Source: an uncultured Cellvibrio sp.
Lineage (GTDB): Bacteria > Pseudomonadota > Gammaproteobacteria > Pseudomonadales > Cellvibrionaceae
Reading direction: 5' to 3'
Length of the DNA: 56,377 nucleotides
NCBI GenBank assembly: GCA_946481095.1
Contig: CAMLML010000024.1
Span: 1 to 56,377, forward strand
The notes beneath the pieces were generated by a model. The model ran no database searches. It was not told the DNA's origin and saw nothing but the letters and a program-made list of their open reading frames with translations. The translations under genes were made by a program, and so were the position numbers. Below are positions 44,579 through 53,083 of this stretch, one piece after another. Numbering within the stretch: the first letter of the stretch is position 1; each line of letters opens with the position of its first letter.

Positions 44579-45066
44579 GGTGTATTCTCCTCAATTACCA
44601 ACACCAATCCTTCATGCATTAATTGCAATTCTTCAATCGCTATTTGACTGGAAGTTGCAGACAAATCCGGCCCCTTGAATTTAGTTGCCATGGCTTTGAT
44701 TATTTGCCAACGTAATACCGGTTTTACTGCGGTGTTATCAACATAAGCCTGATCATAGATATCGATAAAACCCGTCATACGAAATGCATAATTAGCCTGG
44801 CGGGTACTGACATCAAACCATTTATATAAATCATTCACGCGTGTTATTCCACGCTTTAAAGTAATTGCAGAAAATTTTGTATTACCTGCCAACTGCACTT
44901 CGCCCCAGTTACGACCACCTTCCTGTAATGATTTGGGAGTCATGGTAAATTCAAATCCGGATACTTCACTAAAAGCACCTGAACAAATGGGAGATTGACT
45001 GGCACCACTTTCCGGATACAAAGTCACCACAAAACGAAAAGGGACAAATTCAGCAGCATCAGCCAT
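44575..45066 (-). CDS. Inner tube protein 2 (Afp5/gp19-like)
   Basis: This 163-aa protein of the phage T4 gp19 tube family has FRFVVTLYPESG, CSGAFSEVSGFEFTMTPKS, AITLKRGITRVNDLYKWFD and the closing IAIEELQLMHEGL. It differs clearly from tube 1. In other eCIS a second tube type forms the tube initiator next to the baseplate. Its place beside the Afp7-like adaptor fits that. The start overlaps the sheath-like gene by eight bases. Confidence 0.93.
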   Translation of the reverse strand: MADAAEFVPFRFVVTLYPESGASQSPICSGAFSEVSGFEFTMTPKSLQEGGRNWGEVQLAGNTKFSAITLKRGITRVNDLYKWFDVSTRQANYAFRMTGFIDIYDQAYVDNTAVKPVLRWQIIKAMATKFKGPDLSATSSQIAIEELQLMHEGLVLVIEENTP

Positions 45067-46537
45067 TTTTTATCTCTCCCGTCTTAATACTTCCATTTTC
45101 CAAACGGAAATTTAAAATTAACTGATCAATCGGTAACGCAGGCGCAATTTCAATATCCACTATCACACCGGATTCACCCTGCAATCTACTTTTTACACTA
45201 AAAGCGTCTTCTATTTTTTTACCACGCAGTGCACCCGCTTCATAAAGTCTGCCAAAAAAATTACGCAGCAATATTTCACTTTTTAATACATCCGATTGCG
45301 ATTCAAACACCAGATTTAAGCCCAACTTTTCCAACGAACGAATCAGCCATCCCATAAAACGTGCCAATTCGCCGGAATTGGTTGCAGTCTGGTCATCAAA
45401 GTAAGCAACACTTAATCGCTCATCATCCAGTTGCATATGATTGGTCTGCTGATTAATAACAGCCAAGCCCAAATCATCACGCAGACTGTTGACCCGTTTA
45501 ATCGACAGATTGGGAAAAGGTCTTTTTAATGAAGGTAAATCAATACCGGCAATTGAACGCCAACTGCCATTATTGGTGGATGAGGACAACATTTTTCCAG
45601 CCAGAATCCCACAAGGCGAACTCAATTTATTTTTTGAGTCTTGCAAATAGGGATAGATGAGTTGTACATGACGCAATAATTGACGGTCTGATTGTTGCCG
45701 CCACTGTTTTAATTGATCTTCGCCTTTAACGGATGTTCGAGGTAACTCACCATCCATTTTTTGATCGTAAGGAAATGCGACTAACAAATTAATATCGCGA
45801 CGGTATTTTGCAATCAGCATTAATATTCTTTTTAAATGCGCAATAAAATGTACGGATTGATCAGGTTTTTCTTTAATAACACTGGATCGTTCTGCGGTAC
45901 CATCATCGCCACTGGTGCCACAGGGTAAAAAAGCAGGCAATGGATTTGCCACTCGCAGTAATGGAATATGTTTCAATGATTGGGATATGTGCAGACGTTC
46001 AAAATCCGGCAAACAAATTAACCCCGCATCAGGTAAAGCCAATGCACGCAACAATGCATGGTTTTCTTCTATTGCAGGGGCAATATCCGATGTTAAAAAA
46101 GCATCGACACCCTGATCTTCATCCACAGCAATTACCCACAGGCGTCGTGGAGTTTGCATCGCATCGGTTTGAAAAAAATCGGCAATTGCTAAAGACAACC
46201 AGGTGTAATCGCCACCTAACTTACTTTTGTATCTATCCTGCGGTATTTCTTTTGGCCTGGAAAACAGTTGTTCAAATTCATCAAAACTACGGATAGGAAC
46301 AGGCAAATTGTAAAGCGCATCCTGTTGTTTGGTTTTTTCTGTTAAATTTTTTTTTAATTCATCCAGTATCACGCCATAACCTGCAATATACATATCACGC
46401 AACATCGATGTGTTGGCAAACAATTCGGCGAGGTCAGCATCTTTATCGGTGTGACCGATAAACACAACATCAAACACAGGTTCTCTGTGAACCCGTGTTT
46501 CAGGCATGAGTTTGATTCTGCCAAATTGCATTTTCAT
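45059..46537 (-). CDS. Sheath-like protein (second, divergent)
   Basis: This 492-aa protein lies between the two tube genes. Its last 85 residues match the sheath C-terminal arm: LLRNFFGRLYEAGALRGKKI, then DAFSVKSRLQGESGVIVDIE and APALPIDQLILNFRLENGS. The first 400 residues do not show the usual sheath N-terminus (PGVYVEE) or the AGxYARTDxxRGV motif. It may therefore contribute a C-terminal arm to the sheath without being a full subunit, for example in the first ring above the baseplate. The start is ATG at 46537, just after the tube 1 stop. Assignment to the sheath family is by its C-terminus only. Confidence 0.75.
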   Translation of the reverse strand: MKMQFGRIKLMPETRVHREPVFDVVFIGHTDKDADLAELFANTSMLRDMYIAGYGVILDELKKNLTEKTKQQDALYNLPVPIRSFDEFEQLFSRPKEIPQDRYKSKLGGDYTWLSLAIADFFQTDAMQTPRRLWVIAVDEDQGVDAFLTSDIAPAIEENHALLRALALPDAGLICLPDFERLHISQSLKHIPLLRVANPLPAFLPCGTSGDDGTAERSSVIKEKPDQSVHFIAHLKRILMLIAKYRRDINLLVAFPYDQKMDGELPRTSVKGEDQLKQWRQQSDRQLLRHVQLIYPYLQDSKNKLSSPCGILAGKMLSSSTNNGSWRSIAGIDLPSLKRPFPNLSIKRVNSLRDDLGLAVINQQTNHMQLDDERLSVAYFDDQTATNSGELARFMGWLIRSLEKLGLNLVFESQSDVLKSEILLRNFFGRLYEAGALRGKKIEDAFSVKSRLQGESGVIVDIEIAPALPIDQLILNFRLENGSIKTGEIKNG

Positions 46538-46539
46538 AT

Positions 46540-47001
46540 TCAGGACTGCTCAATGTATTCGACAGAAAGCACCAGCTCTTCCATAGCAACATCACCACCA
46601 CCTTTTGCGGTCAAACTGGGGCCCGTCCATTTAATGGGTGTGACGCCTTTTAATGTCCAGGTTACTACCGGTTCTGCATCGCGCTGTTCATTTAATAATT
46701 TCACTGTGACTGAATCTTTTTTCGCTTTCAGATCACCGGCGCGCGCTGCATTTAACCAGTCAAAAACATTTTGTGTGCCAATCACACCACGCTTCAAAGT
46801 GACATCGCCACTTTTGTTGATGCCCAATACTTTGGTGACATAATTCACCTTGGCATTGCCTGCACGATATTCCGCTATAGTGACTTCAGCATTCAATCCG
46901 GAGACTTCGGAAAAACCACCGACAACATCTTCTTCATCAATACCTTCAATACCAATTAAAAAATTAAACGCTGAGTAGGGTGTTGCACGTTGAGTTGCCA
47001 T
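46540..47001 (-). CDS. Inner tube protein 1 (Afp1-like)
   Basis: This 153-aa gp19-family tube subunit has YSAFNFLIGIEGIDEEDVVG, GFSEVSGLNAEVTIAEYRAG, DVTLKRGVIGTQNVFDWLNA and the end AMEELVLSVEYIE. It is probably the main tube protein because it follows the sheath gene and has its own strong GGAGAA ribosome-binding site, unlike the coupled neighbours. Length is typical. Confidence 0.96.
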   Translation of the reverse strand: MATQRATPYSAFNFLIGIEGIDEEDVVGGFSEVSGLNAEVTIAEYRAGNAKVNYVTKVLGINKSGDVTLKRGVIGTQNVFDWLNAARAGDLKAKKDSVTVKLLNEQRDAEPVVTWTLKGVTPIKWTGPSLTAKGGGDVAMEELVLSVEYIEQS

Positions 47002-47018
47002 AAACTTTTCTCCGTTAA

Positions 47019-49517
47019 TCAGGCATCAGCTGTTTTTTGACCAATTCTGAAAATAACAAACTCCGCAGGTGTCAGTGGTGCCACGCCCACTTCACAAACC
47101 AGGCGTCCATTATCCAAATCGTTTTGACTCATAGTAGTTCTATCACAGCGAACAAAATAAGCTGCTGAAGTTTTGCTACCTAAAAGCCGACCATTCTTCC
47201 ATTCGTTAAATAAAAAACTTTCTATAGTCGTCACTACATTGGCCCACAACCTTTCTCCGTTAGGTTCAAACACGGCCCACTGCGTACCTTTTTCGATAGA
47301 GCGTTCCAGATATAAAAAATAGCGACGCACATTGACATATTTCCATTCAGGATCACTGGATAAAGTTCTGCCACCCCACACCTGATGCCCACGACCACTG
47401 AATGATCGCAAACAATTAATGCCGCGTGGATTTAATAATTCCTGCTGGAATTTGTTGATGTTTTGTGTAAAACGCAAAGCGCCAAAAACCGGTGTATTCG
47501 CTGGCGCTTTATGCACACCGCGCTCAACATCCGTGCGTGCGTAAATACCTGCCATAAAACCGGAAGCGGGCAAATTAATGGTTTCTTTTTCACCGGTTGG
47601 ATCAGACGTGACAACCCAGGGTGCATAAAGTGCGAGACGTGAATTATCAAAATTGTTACGGAAATTTTGAATTTCCGATAAAGACATATCTTCACGCGTA
47701 TCGATCAATCCAAAACGATAACGCATTTTCACGCAGTGCTTTTCCAATTCCACTGCAATCGCCTGATGACGGTTTGCATCAATAACAGCTGAGGGTGTTG
47801 CCACAATTGAAACATCTTCAACACTTTCCAATGCAGAAAAACCGGTTGCACCTTTATCATCGATTTCACCGGCATAATCTATTGCGGCGGGGAAATCACC
47901 GTCTGTACCACCCGCAAGCAAAATGACATGTCGGGGATCATCCAGTCTGGTGTCGGGGTTCAATATTTTTTTAAGCGATTCTCCTTGCCCCACTTCATCT
48001 ATAAAAAGTTTATACAGATCGTCCAATAATTGTGATGGGGTGGCATCATCCACAATACAAACAATAGGAATGGTTAAACGATCCAATGTTTTTTCGAGAT
48101 TTCTATCAAGAACTTTGCCAATAAAGTTGGGTTGATTTTTATCTAGCGATAGAACTTGTGTAATAAATACCGGTTCGCCAACACCAGGAGTTCCTTCAGT
48201 ATCTATTTTTGTTTTTTTACGACGGATTGCCTGCAAGGAAAAATTGCGCTGTAACTTCACACTTTTCACTGCACCAGGAAAAGCACTGAATACCGCCAGA
48301 GGGATAACTTCTGTTTCAGGTAAAAGCGTAATATTAATTTCCCAAGTGTTATCACCCAAAGCATAAACAAATTTATCTTTTGCTCTGGCATTAATAACGG
48401 CGGGCGCATCGTATTTCAAATCGTACAAATCATCCGGCGTCAACACCTGCCCATCTGTAACATCTACACCGTTCAAGGTAATTTTTCCTGCTGCAGGTAA
48501 ATCCGATACTGTGACACTGCCAGCCGGTCGCACAGGAATACTGCGTGCTATAGCAAGATCTTCAACACCCTTGCTGACAATGATCAGACTCGGTTTTACA
48601 ACAGGTGTAGTATTGATTTTCGTAAACTCACTGCCTGCTGCATTGAGGGTTCCGCGAAATCGTGTCAATGAATCTGTTTCTGTAATGAGATGAGACGTAA
48701 GATCCAAATCTGTGTTCAATACCAACTCAGCACTGGTATTGTCAGCCAAACTTCCCGTTACCGGTTTAATCACTGATGATTGTTTAAATTCAAACGGCAG
48801 GGCAGCAAAGGTAGCCGCTGCTATTCCGGTACCAAAAGCGCTGACATTCACTTTGTTTTCAACAGTGTCATTTGCATTAACAACACTGGCTTTTGTTGCT
48901 GCTAAAAATACAAACCCATCCGATGTTTTCTTCGCCAATATCTGAATTTTTTTCAGTGGAAATTTGGTACCTTCATGCGAAACAACTCCGGTAAATGTGT
49001 TTGGCATGTTGGTAATAGTCAATAAACCTTCTGCGTTGTTGCTGATATCAGACAGTTTATTAAAGCTGCCCGAGCGAAATAAACTTTCCTGATCCTGCCA
49101 GATAACAGACAAATCAAGATTGCCGCCTGATCCGGGATATCGCGCAAGAAAATCTATTTTTCCTGTAGTGTTAGTCGCCGCCACTCCTGCACTACCACCA
49201 GAACCATATTGATCCGTATCATTACCACCGGAAATAATACGTGTCATATAAAGCTGTTTGCCGCCATTTTCAAAAAATGCGCGTGCAGCCAAGGCCGTAT
49301 AATTCAATCGTGACTCACTCCCGAATGTTAATGATTGGGGATCACCAAATATTTTTTCAAACTCACCATAACTGGTAAGTACTTCCGGTGTACCCCTTAT
49401 GGGACCAAATCGTGTTGGCCCCACCATGCCACACACACTTGTGCCTACCCCTTCTATGGATTTTGATCGAAAACTCACTTCTTCAACAAAAACACCGGGT
49501 GCTAGATATTCAGACAT
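47019..49517 (-). CDS. Contractile sheath protein (Afp2-4-like), enlarged
   Basis: This 832-aa sheath subunit begins EYLAPGVFVEEVSFRSKSIE and VGTSVCGMVGPTRFGP. The C-terminal half has GFMAGIYARTDVERGVHKAP, LNPRGINCLRSFSGRGHQVW and YLERSIEKGTQWAVFEPNG. It ends AEFVIFRIG, the strand exchanged between subunits. Afp sheath proteins are about 350-450 aa, so an insert of roughly 350 residues (about 150-490) decorates this one. There is one full sheath gene here instead of the three in AFP. AAGGAG lies upstream of ATG 49517. Confidence 0.97.
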   Translation of the reverse strand: MSEYLAPGVFVEEVSFRSKSIEGVGTSVCGMVGPTRFGPIRGTPEVLTSYGEFEKIFGDPQSLTFGSESRLNYTALAARAFFENGGKQLYMTRIISGGNDTDQYGSGGSAGVAATNTTGKIDFLARYPGSGGNLDLSVIWQDQESLFRSGSFNKLSDISNNAEGLLTITNMPNTFTGVVSHEGTKFPLKKIQILAKKTSDGFVFLAATKASVVNANDTVENKVNVSAFGTGIAAATFAALPFEFKQSSVIKPVTGSLADNTSAELVLNTDLDLTSHLITETDSLTRFRGTLNAAGSEFTKINTTPVVKPSLIIVSKGVEDLAIARSIPVRPAGSVTVSDLPAAGKITLNGVDVTDGQVLTPDDLYDLKYDAPAVINARAKDKFVYALGDNTWEINITLLPETEVIPLAVFSAFPGAVKSVKLQRNFSLQAIRRKKTKIDTEGTPGVGEPVFITQVLSLDKNQPNFIGKVLDRNLEKTLDRLTIPIVCIVDDATPSQLLDDLYKLFIDEVGQGESLKKILNPDTRLDDPRHVILLAGGTDGDFPAAIDYAGEIDDKGATGFSALESVEDVSIVATPSAVIDANRHQAIAVELEKHCVKMRYRFGLIDTREDMSLSEIQNFRNNFDNSRLALYAPWVVTSDPTGEKETINLPASGFMAGIYARTDVERGVHKAPANTPVFGALRFTQNINKFQQELLNPRGINCLRSFSGRGHQVWGGRTLSSDPEWKYVNVRRYFLYLERSIEKGTQWAVFEPNGERLWANVVTTIESFLFNEWKNGRLLGSKTSAAYFVRCDRTTMSQNDLDNGRLVCEVGVAPLTPAEFVIFRIGQKTADA

Positions 49518-49554
49518 TTAATGGCTCCTTTTTGGAGTGAAGGAAAAATAATAT

Positions 49555-50424
49555 TTAAAGTTTCACAATAATCGACTGACTGCCAGCAGTTTTTATAACG
49601 GGGTTATCGCCCGGTTTTATTTGAAAACTGATCGAGTTGTGAAAATCATTACCACCGGCAATATCTTTAATTGTGACGCCACTCAAGCTATCCGGGTCAG
49701 GTAACTTGTTTTTGATCGCACAGTTTTTTATAAGCAAACTGGCTGCAAAATTTTCTACTAATGGATCTGCATCCAATGCTGGGAATTCATTTAATGGAAT
49801 TAAAAAATCACCAAATTTATTCGCTTGTGCACGAAATTCCAAAACTTTGGGTGGACTACCACCATCAGCAGGAATTTCAATCGTCAGAATCAGTATTGCC
49901 CATGGCAAATTCGCTCCTGATTCCAATTCAAGATGACCTCTCAAACTACCGGCAGTGGTGACTCTGGTGGCACCAATACTTTTATAAAGAGAAATAGAAT
50001 TTATTTTCGGATTGTCGACATTTAATGGCTGCAAATTTAAATCGAACCATCTTGCGTTGTAATGTCGGGAACTATCTTCCAGCATGCCTTCAATGCTATT
50101 TATTGCAGACGGCGGACGTTCTAAATCAATATCAGTAACGGCAAGATTTTCTTCGTTAATTTCGATACCAGGATTATCAATACGCATCTGATCTTTTGAT
50201 TTTTGCCGATTAAATTGCAAATGATCAGGCAACAAAATCGCAATGCGGTTACCTTTATTTAATATTTGATATGATTGCTTGGGCGTTACTGTGGTAACAG
50301 TCAACTGCAAATGTTTCTCTATACCCGGCTTTTCATCCCATCCCTGCCCCGTAGCGTCATAAAGCCATACAAAATTACCGGCATGAAACCAACAGGTTTC
50401 GACTAATTGTTTTTTAACTTCCAT
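49555..50424 (-). CDS. Unrecognised eCIS-operon protein, beta-rich
   Basis: This 289-aa protein overlaps the cap gene by 11 bases. Residues about 165-230 (TAGSLRGHLELESGANLPWA, then FRAQANKFGDFLIPLNEFPA) resemble a carboxypeptidase-regulatory-like beta sandwich. The N-terminal part (ETCWFHAGNFVWLYDATG) is not recognised. There is no signal peptide or membrane segment. Its place between cap and sheath suggests a tail-terminator or sheath-tip role. That is inference from gene order. Confidence 0.75.
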   Translation of the reverse strand: MEVKKQLVETCWFHAGNFVWLYDATGQGWDEKPGIEKHLQLTVTTVTPKQSYQILNKGNRIAILLPDHLQFNRQKSKDQMRIDNPGIEINEENLAVTDIDLERPPSAINSIEGMLEDSSRHYNARWFDLNLQPLNVDNPKINSISLYKSIGATRVTTAGSLRGHLELESGANLPWAILILTIEIPADGGSPPKVLEFRAQANKFGDFLIPLNEFPALDADPLVENFAASLLIKNCAIKNKLPDPDSLSGVTIKDIAGGNDFHNSISFQIKPGDNPVIKTAGSQSIIVKL

Positions 50425-51049
50425 TTTTCAACTCTCCATAATTGAAATAAGGAAGCACTACACTGGACACTAATTTTCCAGGTTCAATTTCCGGTACAGG
50501 TAACATGCGAATGGTTTTTACTATATAAGGAACGGATAAAATGTAGTTGCCCGGTAGCGAATCCCATATGCGTAACAAATCTTCTGTACTCATTTCTTCA
50601 GGTTGAATTTGTACCACTTCGTCAACTGTCCAATGTGGATCGTAGGTTTTTAAATGTGAAAACCCCAATTCCAATGCTGACCCTATTTGTTGCAATGCCC
50701 AAGCAGTCAACACAGCTTCACTTTCACCATTGGATGTCCAGGCCAATAAAAAAATATGCAAGTTGACAGGCAGCTCAGGCTGCGGCGGTTTATTTGATGA
50801 ACGCGAAGGCAAATAACGATTTCGACCAAAAGGATCGACTGAAACACGGTGCAAATAAATTCCAATGCTATTGGTTTTAACCGAACCATTACCAACAGAC
50901 AAACTGGGCGGAGATTTCAATTCAACAGTGCCCAAAATACTGACATCCGGCTGATCCAAAACCAGATCAAGCTGATCATTCTTCATGCCCAGGATTAAAA
51001 AATCCTTTAGCGCATGCAGAACACCTCGCACTGCTTTGTATGATGCCAA
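50414..51049 (-). CDS. eCIS cap/terminator protein (DUF4255, Afp16/Pvc16-like), TTG start
   Basis: This 211-aa DUF4255 protein is the first gene of the eCIS operon. Features are VDPFGRNRYLPSRSSNKPPQ, ELPVNLHIFLLAWTSNGESE and QIGSALELG. The end is VPYIVKTIRMLPVP. The family terminates tube and sheath growth. The start codon is TTG at 51049, set by AGGAG seven bases upstream (AGGAGATTTCTC then TTG). No in-frame ATG fits. In AFP and PVC the cap gene is last, whereas here it is first. Confidence 0.92.
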   Translation of the reverse strand: MASYKAVRGVLHALKDFLILGMKNDQLDLVLDQPDVSILGTVELKSPPSLSVGNGSVKTNSIGIYLHRVSVDPFGRNRYLPSRSSNKPPQPELPVNLHIFLLAWTSNGESEAVLTAWALQQIGSALELGFSHLKTYDPHWTVDEVVQIQPEEMSTEDLLRIWDSLPGNYILSVPYIVKTIRMLPVPEIEPGKLVSSVVLPYFNYGELKNGS

Positions 51050-51083
51050 GAGAAATCTCCTGAAAGATTATGCGAACTTGTAC

Positions 51084-51101
51084 AAAGCAATGCTTATGCC
51101 A
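51084..51101 (-). promoter_or_regulatory. Sigma-54 (-24/-12) promoter of the eCIS operon
   Basis: On the minus strand the sequence reads TGGCATA-AGCA-TTGCTTT. The GG (51100-51099) and GC (51088-51087) are exactly ten bases apart, as sigma-54 requires. It lies about 40 bp upstream of the TTG start of the cap gene and downstream of a sigma-54 activator gene. Predicted transcription start is near 51075. Confidence 0.85.
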
Positions 51102-51220
51102 GTAAAAAAATTAATCTGAAAATTAATTCATAGACCGTCAGGATCTTGGTAAAAACAAATAAAGTCTGGATATAAATTTATGCGCGATTTAATGAACAAT
51201 GAATATTGTTCCAATTCGAT

Positions 51221-51236
51221 GGGTAACAATTTACCC
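51221..51236. promoter_or_regulatory. Palindrome GGGTA-N6-TACCC, putative activator site 1
   Basis: The sequence is GGGTAACAATTTACCC, a perfect inverted repeat about 129 bp upstream of the -24 element. Its twin is 41 bp further upstream, about four helical turns, so both lie on the same DNA face. This spacing and distance suit enhancer sites for the adjacent sigma-54 activator. No footprint evidence is available. Confidence 0.65.
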
Positions 51237-51260
51237 GGCGGGTTAGAAAAATGTGACAGG

Positions 51261-51278
51261 CGGGTAAAAATATACCCG
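51261..51278. promoter_or_regulatory. Palindrome GGGTA-N6-TACCC, putative activator site 2
   Basis: The sequence is CGGGTAAAAATATACCCG, the same half-sites and 6-base spacer as site 1, about 170 bp upstream of the eCIS -24 element. An overlapping GGTAAATACC follows (51278-51287). It lies 20 bp beyond the activator gene stop. It could alternatively be a weak terminator hairpin for that gene, but no T-run follows the stem directly. Confidence 0.6.
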
Positions 51279-51297
51279 GTAAATACCAGTATCCAAC

Positions 51298-52779
51298 TTA
51301 CTGGCGATATTGGCATTTATCAATTTGATATTTTTGTAATAGTTTTCCCAGCGCTCGCCTTTCCTTGCCTGCTATTTTTGCAGCCAGCGTGACATTACCT
51401 TGTGTGGCTTTCATCACCTGCGTTAAGTAATTTTTTTCGAATGATTCAATTGCTATGGCTTTTGCGTCTTGAAAACTGGGTGGGCTATCCATGCTTTCAA
51501 TATCCGGTACATTTGGCATATTGTTCAACGAATCAATATGACTTGCATTGTCAAAATGCATATCCAGATACTTGCCTGTTGACAACAAAAAGGATCGCAA
51601 CAAAGTATTTTCAAATTCACGAACATTACCGGGCCATGATTGTTGTTGTAAATAATGCAAACTTTGTTGCGAAAGCAATTTGATTGGCAAGTCATAATCT
51701 TTGGCAAAACGCTGCATTAAACTTTCTGCAATTATTGGTATATCCGGTTTTCTATCGCGTAATGGCGGCATAGTGAGGCCTAATACATTTAAACGAAAAA
51801 AAAGATCTTCCCTGAATATTTTTTTGTTAGATAAACATTTCAAATCGGCATTGGTGGCTGCAATAATCCTGACATTTGCTCGTAACATTTTCTTCGAACC
51901 AACAGGCCGATACTCTTGCGTTTGTAAAAAACGTAACAACGCCGCCTGCGCTTTCGTGCTCAAGCTATCCACTTCATCAAGAAACAAACTTCCGCCATTG
52001 GCGACTTCTACCAAACCTTCCTTGTTTTGTTTAGCATCGGTAAATGCGCCTTTTTCGTGGCCAAAAAGTTCACTTTCCAATAAGTCATCCGGAATGGTAG
52101 CGCAGTTAATAGGTACAAACGGACAAGCCGCACGGCTGCCCAAATAGTGAATTGCACGCGCCGCATTTTCTTTGCCAGTACCGGTTTCTCCTTGAATTAA
52201 TACAGTCGCTTGATGCCTAGCTATTTTTTCAATCAAACATAAAACCTGCATAAAATTGTCAGAGGTTCCACTTAAATTTAATGCTGAAAATCTGGAAATC
52301 AATTCTGTTTTTTGCAGATCCGTATCAAACACCGCGTCTGTTTTTATATAAGACTGTAGACGCATGGATAATTCACTGGATGAACAAGGCCAGCAAATGA
52401 AATCGTCAAACAATTTAATTAGATCTAACCCTTCACAAGCGGAAGATGCAGGAATCAGACACAGATTGATTTTTTCAGGAAATTTTTGTAGATGCTGCAA
52501 GAATGCAGATTTGAATCGGGGATCCAGTAATGATTCCCGGTTACAGACAAAAATTACCAGCTGCGAAGTGTCAGGTATTACAGGTTGAATAAACCTTTCT
52601 CGAGACAATTGTTGAATAGACAAAGTCATCTTTTTCAAACAATTAATAATTCGCCTGTCTTCAATAAAATCAGGCTTGATGGTGCCGGGTTGAATAGCCG
52701 CATACCCTCGTGTTTCAAGACTACGCCGCTCTACAGAAAGACAAGGCAATGGAATATCAACAAGTGTGATTTGTTTCAT
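51298..52779 (-). CDS. Sigma-54-dependent activator (NtrC family) for the eCIS locus
   Basis: This 493-aa enhancer-binding protein has an N-terminal part (1-150) ending in a receiver-like DDFICWPCSSSELSMRLQSY. The AAA+ domain has Walker A GETGTGKE (about residue 200), LFLDEVDSLSTKAQAALLRF and RLNVLGLTMPPLRDRKPDI. The sigma-54-contacting loop is GAFTDA rather than the canonical GAFTGA. The C-terminus is a Fis-type helix-turn-helix (QGNVTLAAKIAGKERRALGK). ATG at 52779 has AAGGACAG upstream. It lies between two -24/-12 promoters facing away from each other. Control of both is the natural inference. Confidence 0.93.
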   Translation of the reverse strand: MKQITLVDIPLPCLSVERRSLETRGYAAIQPGTIKPDFIEDRRIINCLKKMTLSIQQLSRERFIQPVIPDTSQLVIFVCNRESLLDPRFKSAFLQHLQKFPEKINLCLIPASSACEGLDLIKLFDDFICWPCSSSELSMRLQSYIKTDAVFDTDLQKTELISRFSALNLSGTSDNFMQVLCLIEKIARHQATVLIQGETGTGKENAARAIHYLGSRAACPFVPINCATIPDDLLESELFGHEKGAFTDAKQNKEGLVEVANGGSLFLDEVDSLSTKAQAALLRFLQTQEYRPVGSKKMLRANVRIIAATNADLKCLSNKKIFREDLFFRLNVLGLTMPPLRDRKPDIPIIAESLMQRFAKDYDLPIKLLSQQSLHYLQQQSWPGNVREFENTLLRSFLLSTGKYLDMHFDNASHIDSLNNMPNVPDIESMDSPPSFQDAKAIAIESFEKNYLTQVMKATQGNVTLAAKIAGKERRALGKLLQKYQIDKCQYRQ

Positions 52780-52825
52780 ATCAACTGTCCTTTTACAACA
52801 ACGTTTTTGTTATGTACTAACCAAA

Positions 52826-52837
52826 GGGTAACTACCC
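52826..52837. promoter_or_regulatory. Palindrome GGGTAACTACCC, putative activator or autoregulatory site
   Basis: The same GGGTA/TACCC half-sites as upstream of the eCIS operon occur here with a 2-base spacer. It is 47 bp upstream of the activator gene start and about 195 bp upstream of the plus-strand -24/-12 promoter. It could serve either direction. The shorter spacer makes it less certain than the two N6 sites. Confidence 0.4.
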
Positions 52838-53027
52838 ATCGCCACTAATCCTCCATTCCCTTAACCACTTTCAATTAGCGGGTTGTCTCACGAAAGCTAT
52901 CATATGTTTATTTTAAGTGATACGAAATTTAAAAAATAATTCTAAATATTAATAATATTGTGAATTTTATGGACATATTTATTGGCACTTGAATATTCAA
53001 GCGCCATATTTAAATGAATGCTCATTT

Positions 53028-53045
53028 TGGCTTATCTATTGCTTC
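53028..53045 (+). promoter_or_regulatory. Sigma-54 (-24/-12) promoter of the divergent peptidase operon
   Basis: The sequence is TGGCTTA-TCTA-TTGCTTC, with GG (53029-53030) and GC (53041-53042) ten bases apart. The -12 half TTGCTT is identical to that of the eCIS promoter. Predicted start near 53054 leaves about 30 bases before the GTG at 53084 but only nine before the ATG at 53063, which favours the GTG as start codon. Confidence 0.75.
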
Positions 53046-53083
53046 ACTGTACCGATTAATTCATGACAAAAAGGACATCACCG

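Noticed and set aside
20771..51049. Type VI secretion system
   Set aside because: No TssJ, TssL, TssM or ClpV gene is present. DUF4255 cap, Afp15-type ATPase, gp25, baseplate J and DUF4157 genes identify an eCIS.
20771..51049. Complete prophage or R-type tailocin
   Set aside because: No capsid, terminase, holin, lysin or integrase genes, and the ATPase and DUF4157 genes are not part of tailocins.
51261..51278. Rho-independent terminator of the activator gene
   Set aside because: The stem is short, the loop is AT-rich, and no T-run follows directly. The matched spacing with 51221-51236 favours a binding site.
52983..52998. TGGCACTTGAATATTC as a sigma-54 promoter
   Set aside because: It has a good -24 half, but TT rather than GC stands at the -12 position. 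The site at 53028-53045 is better.
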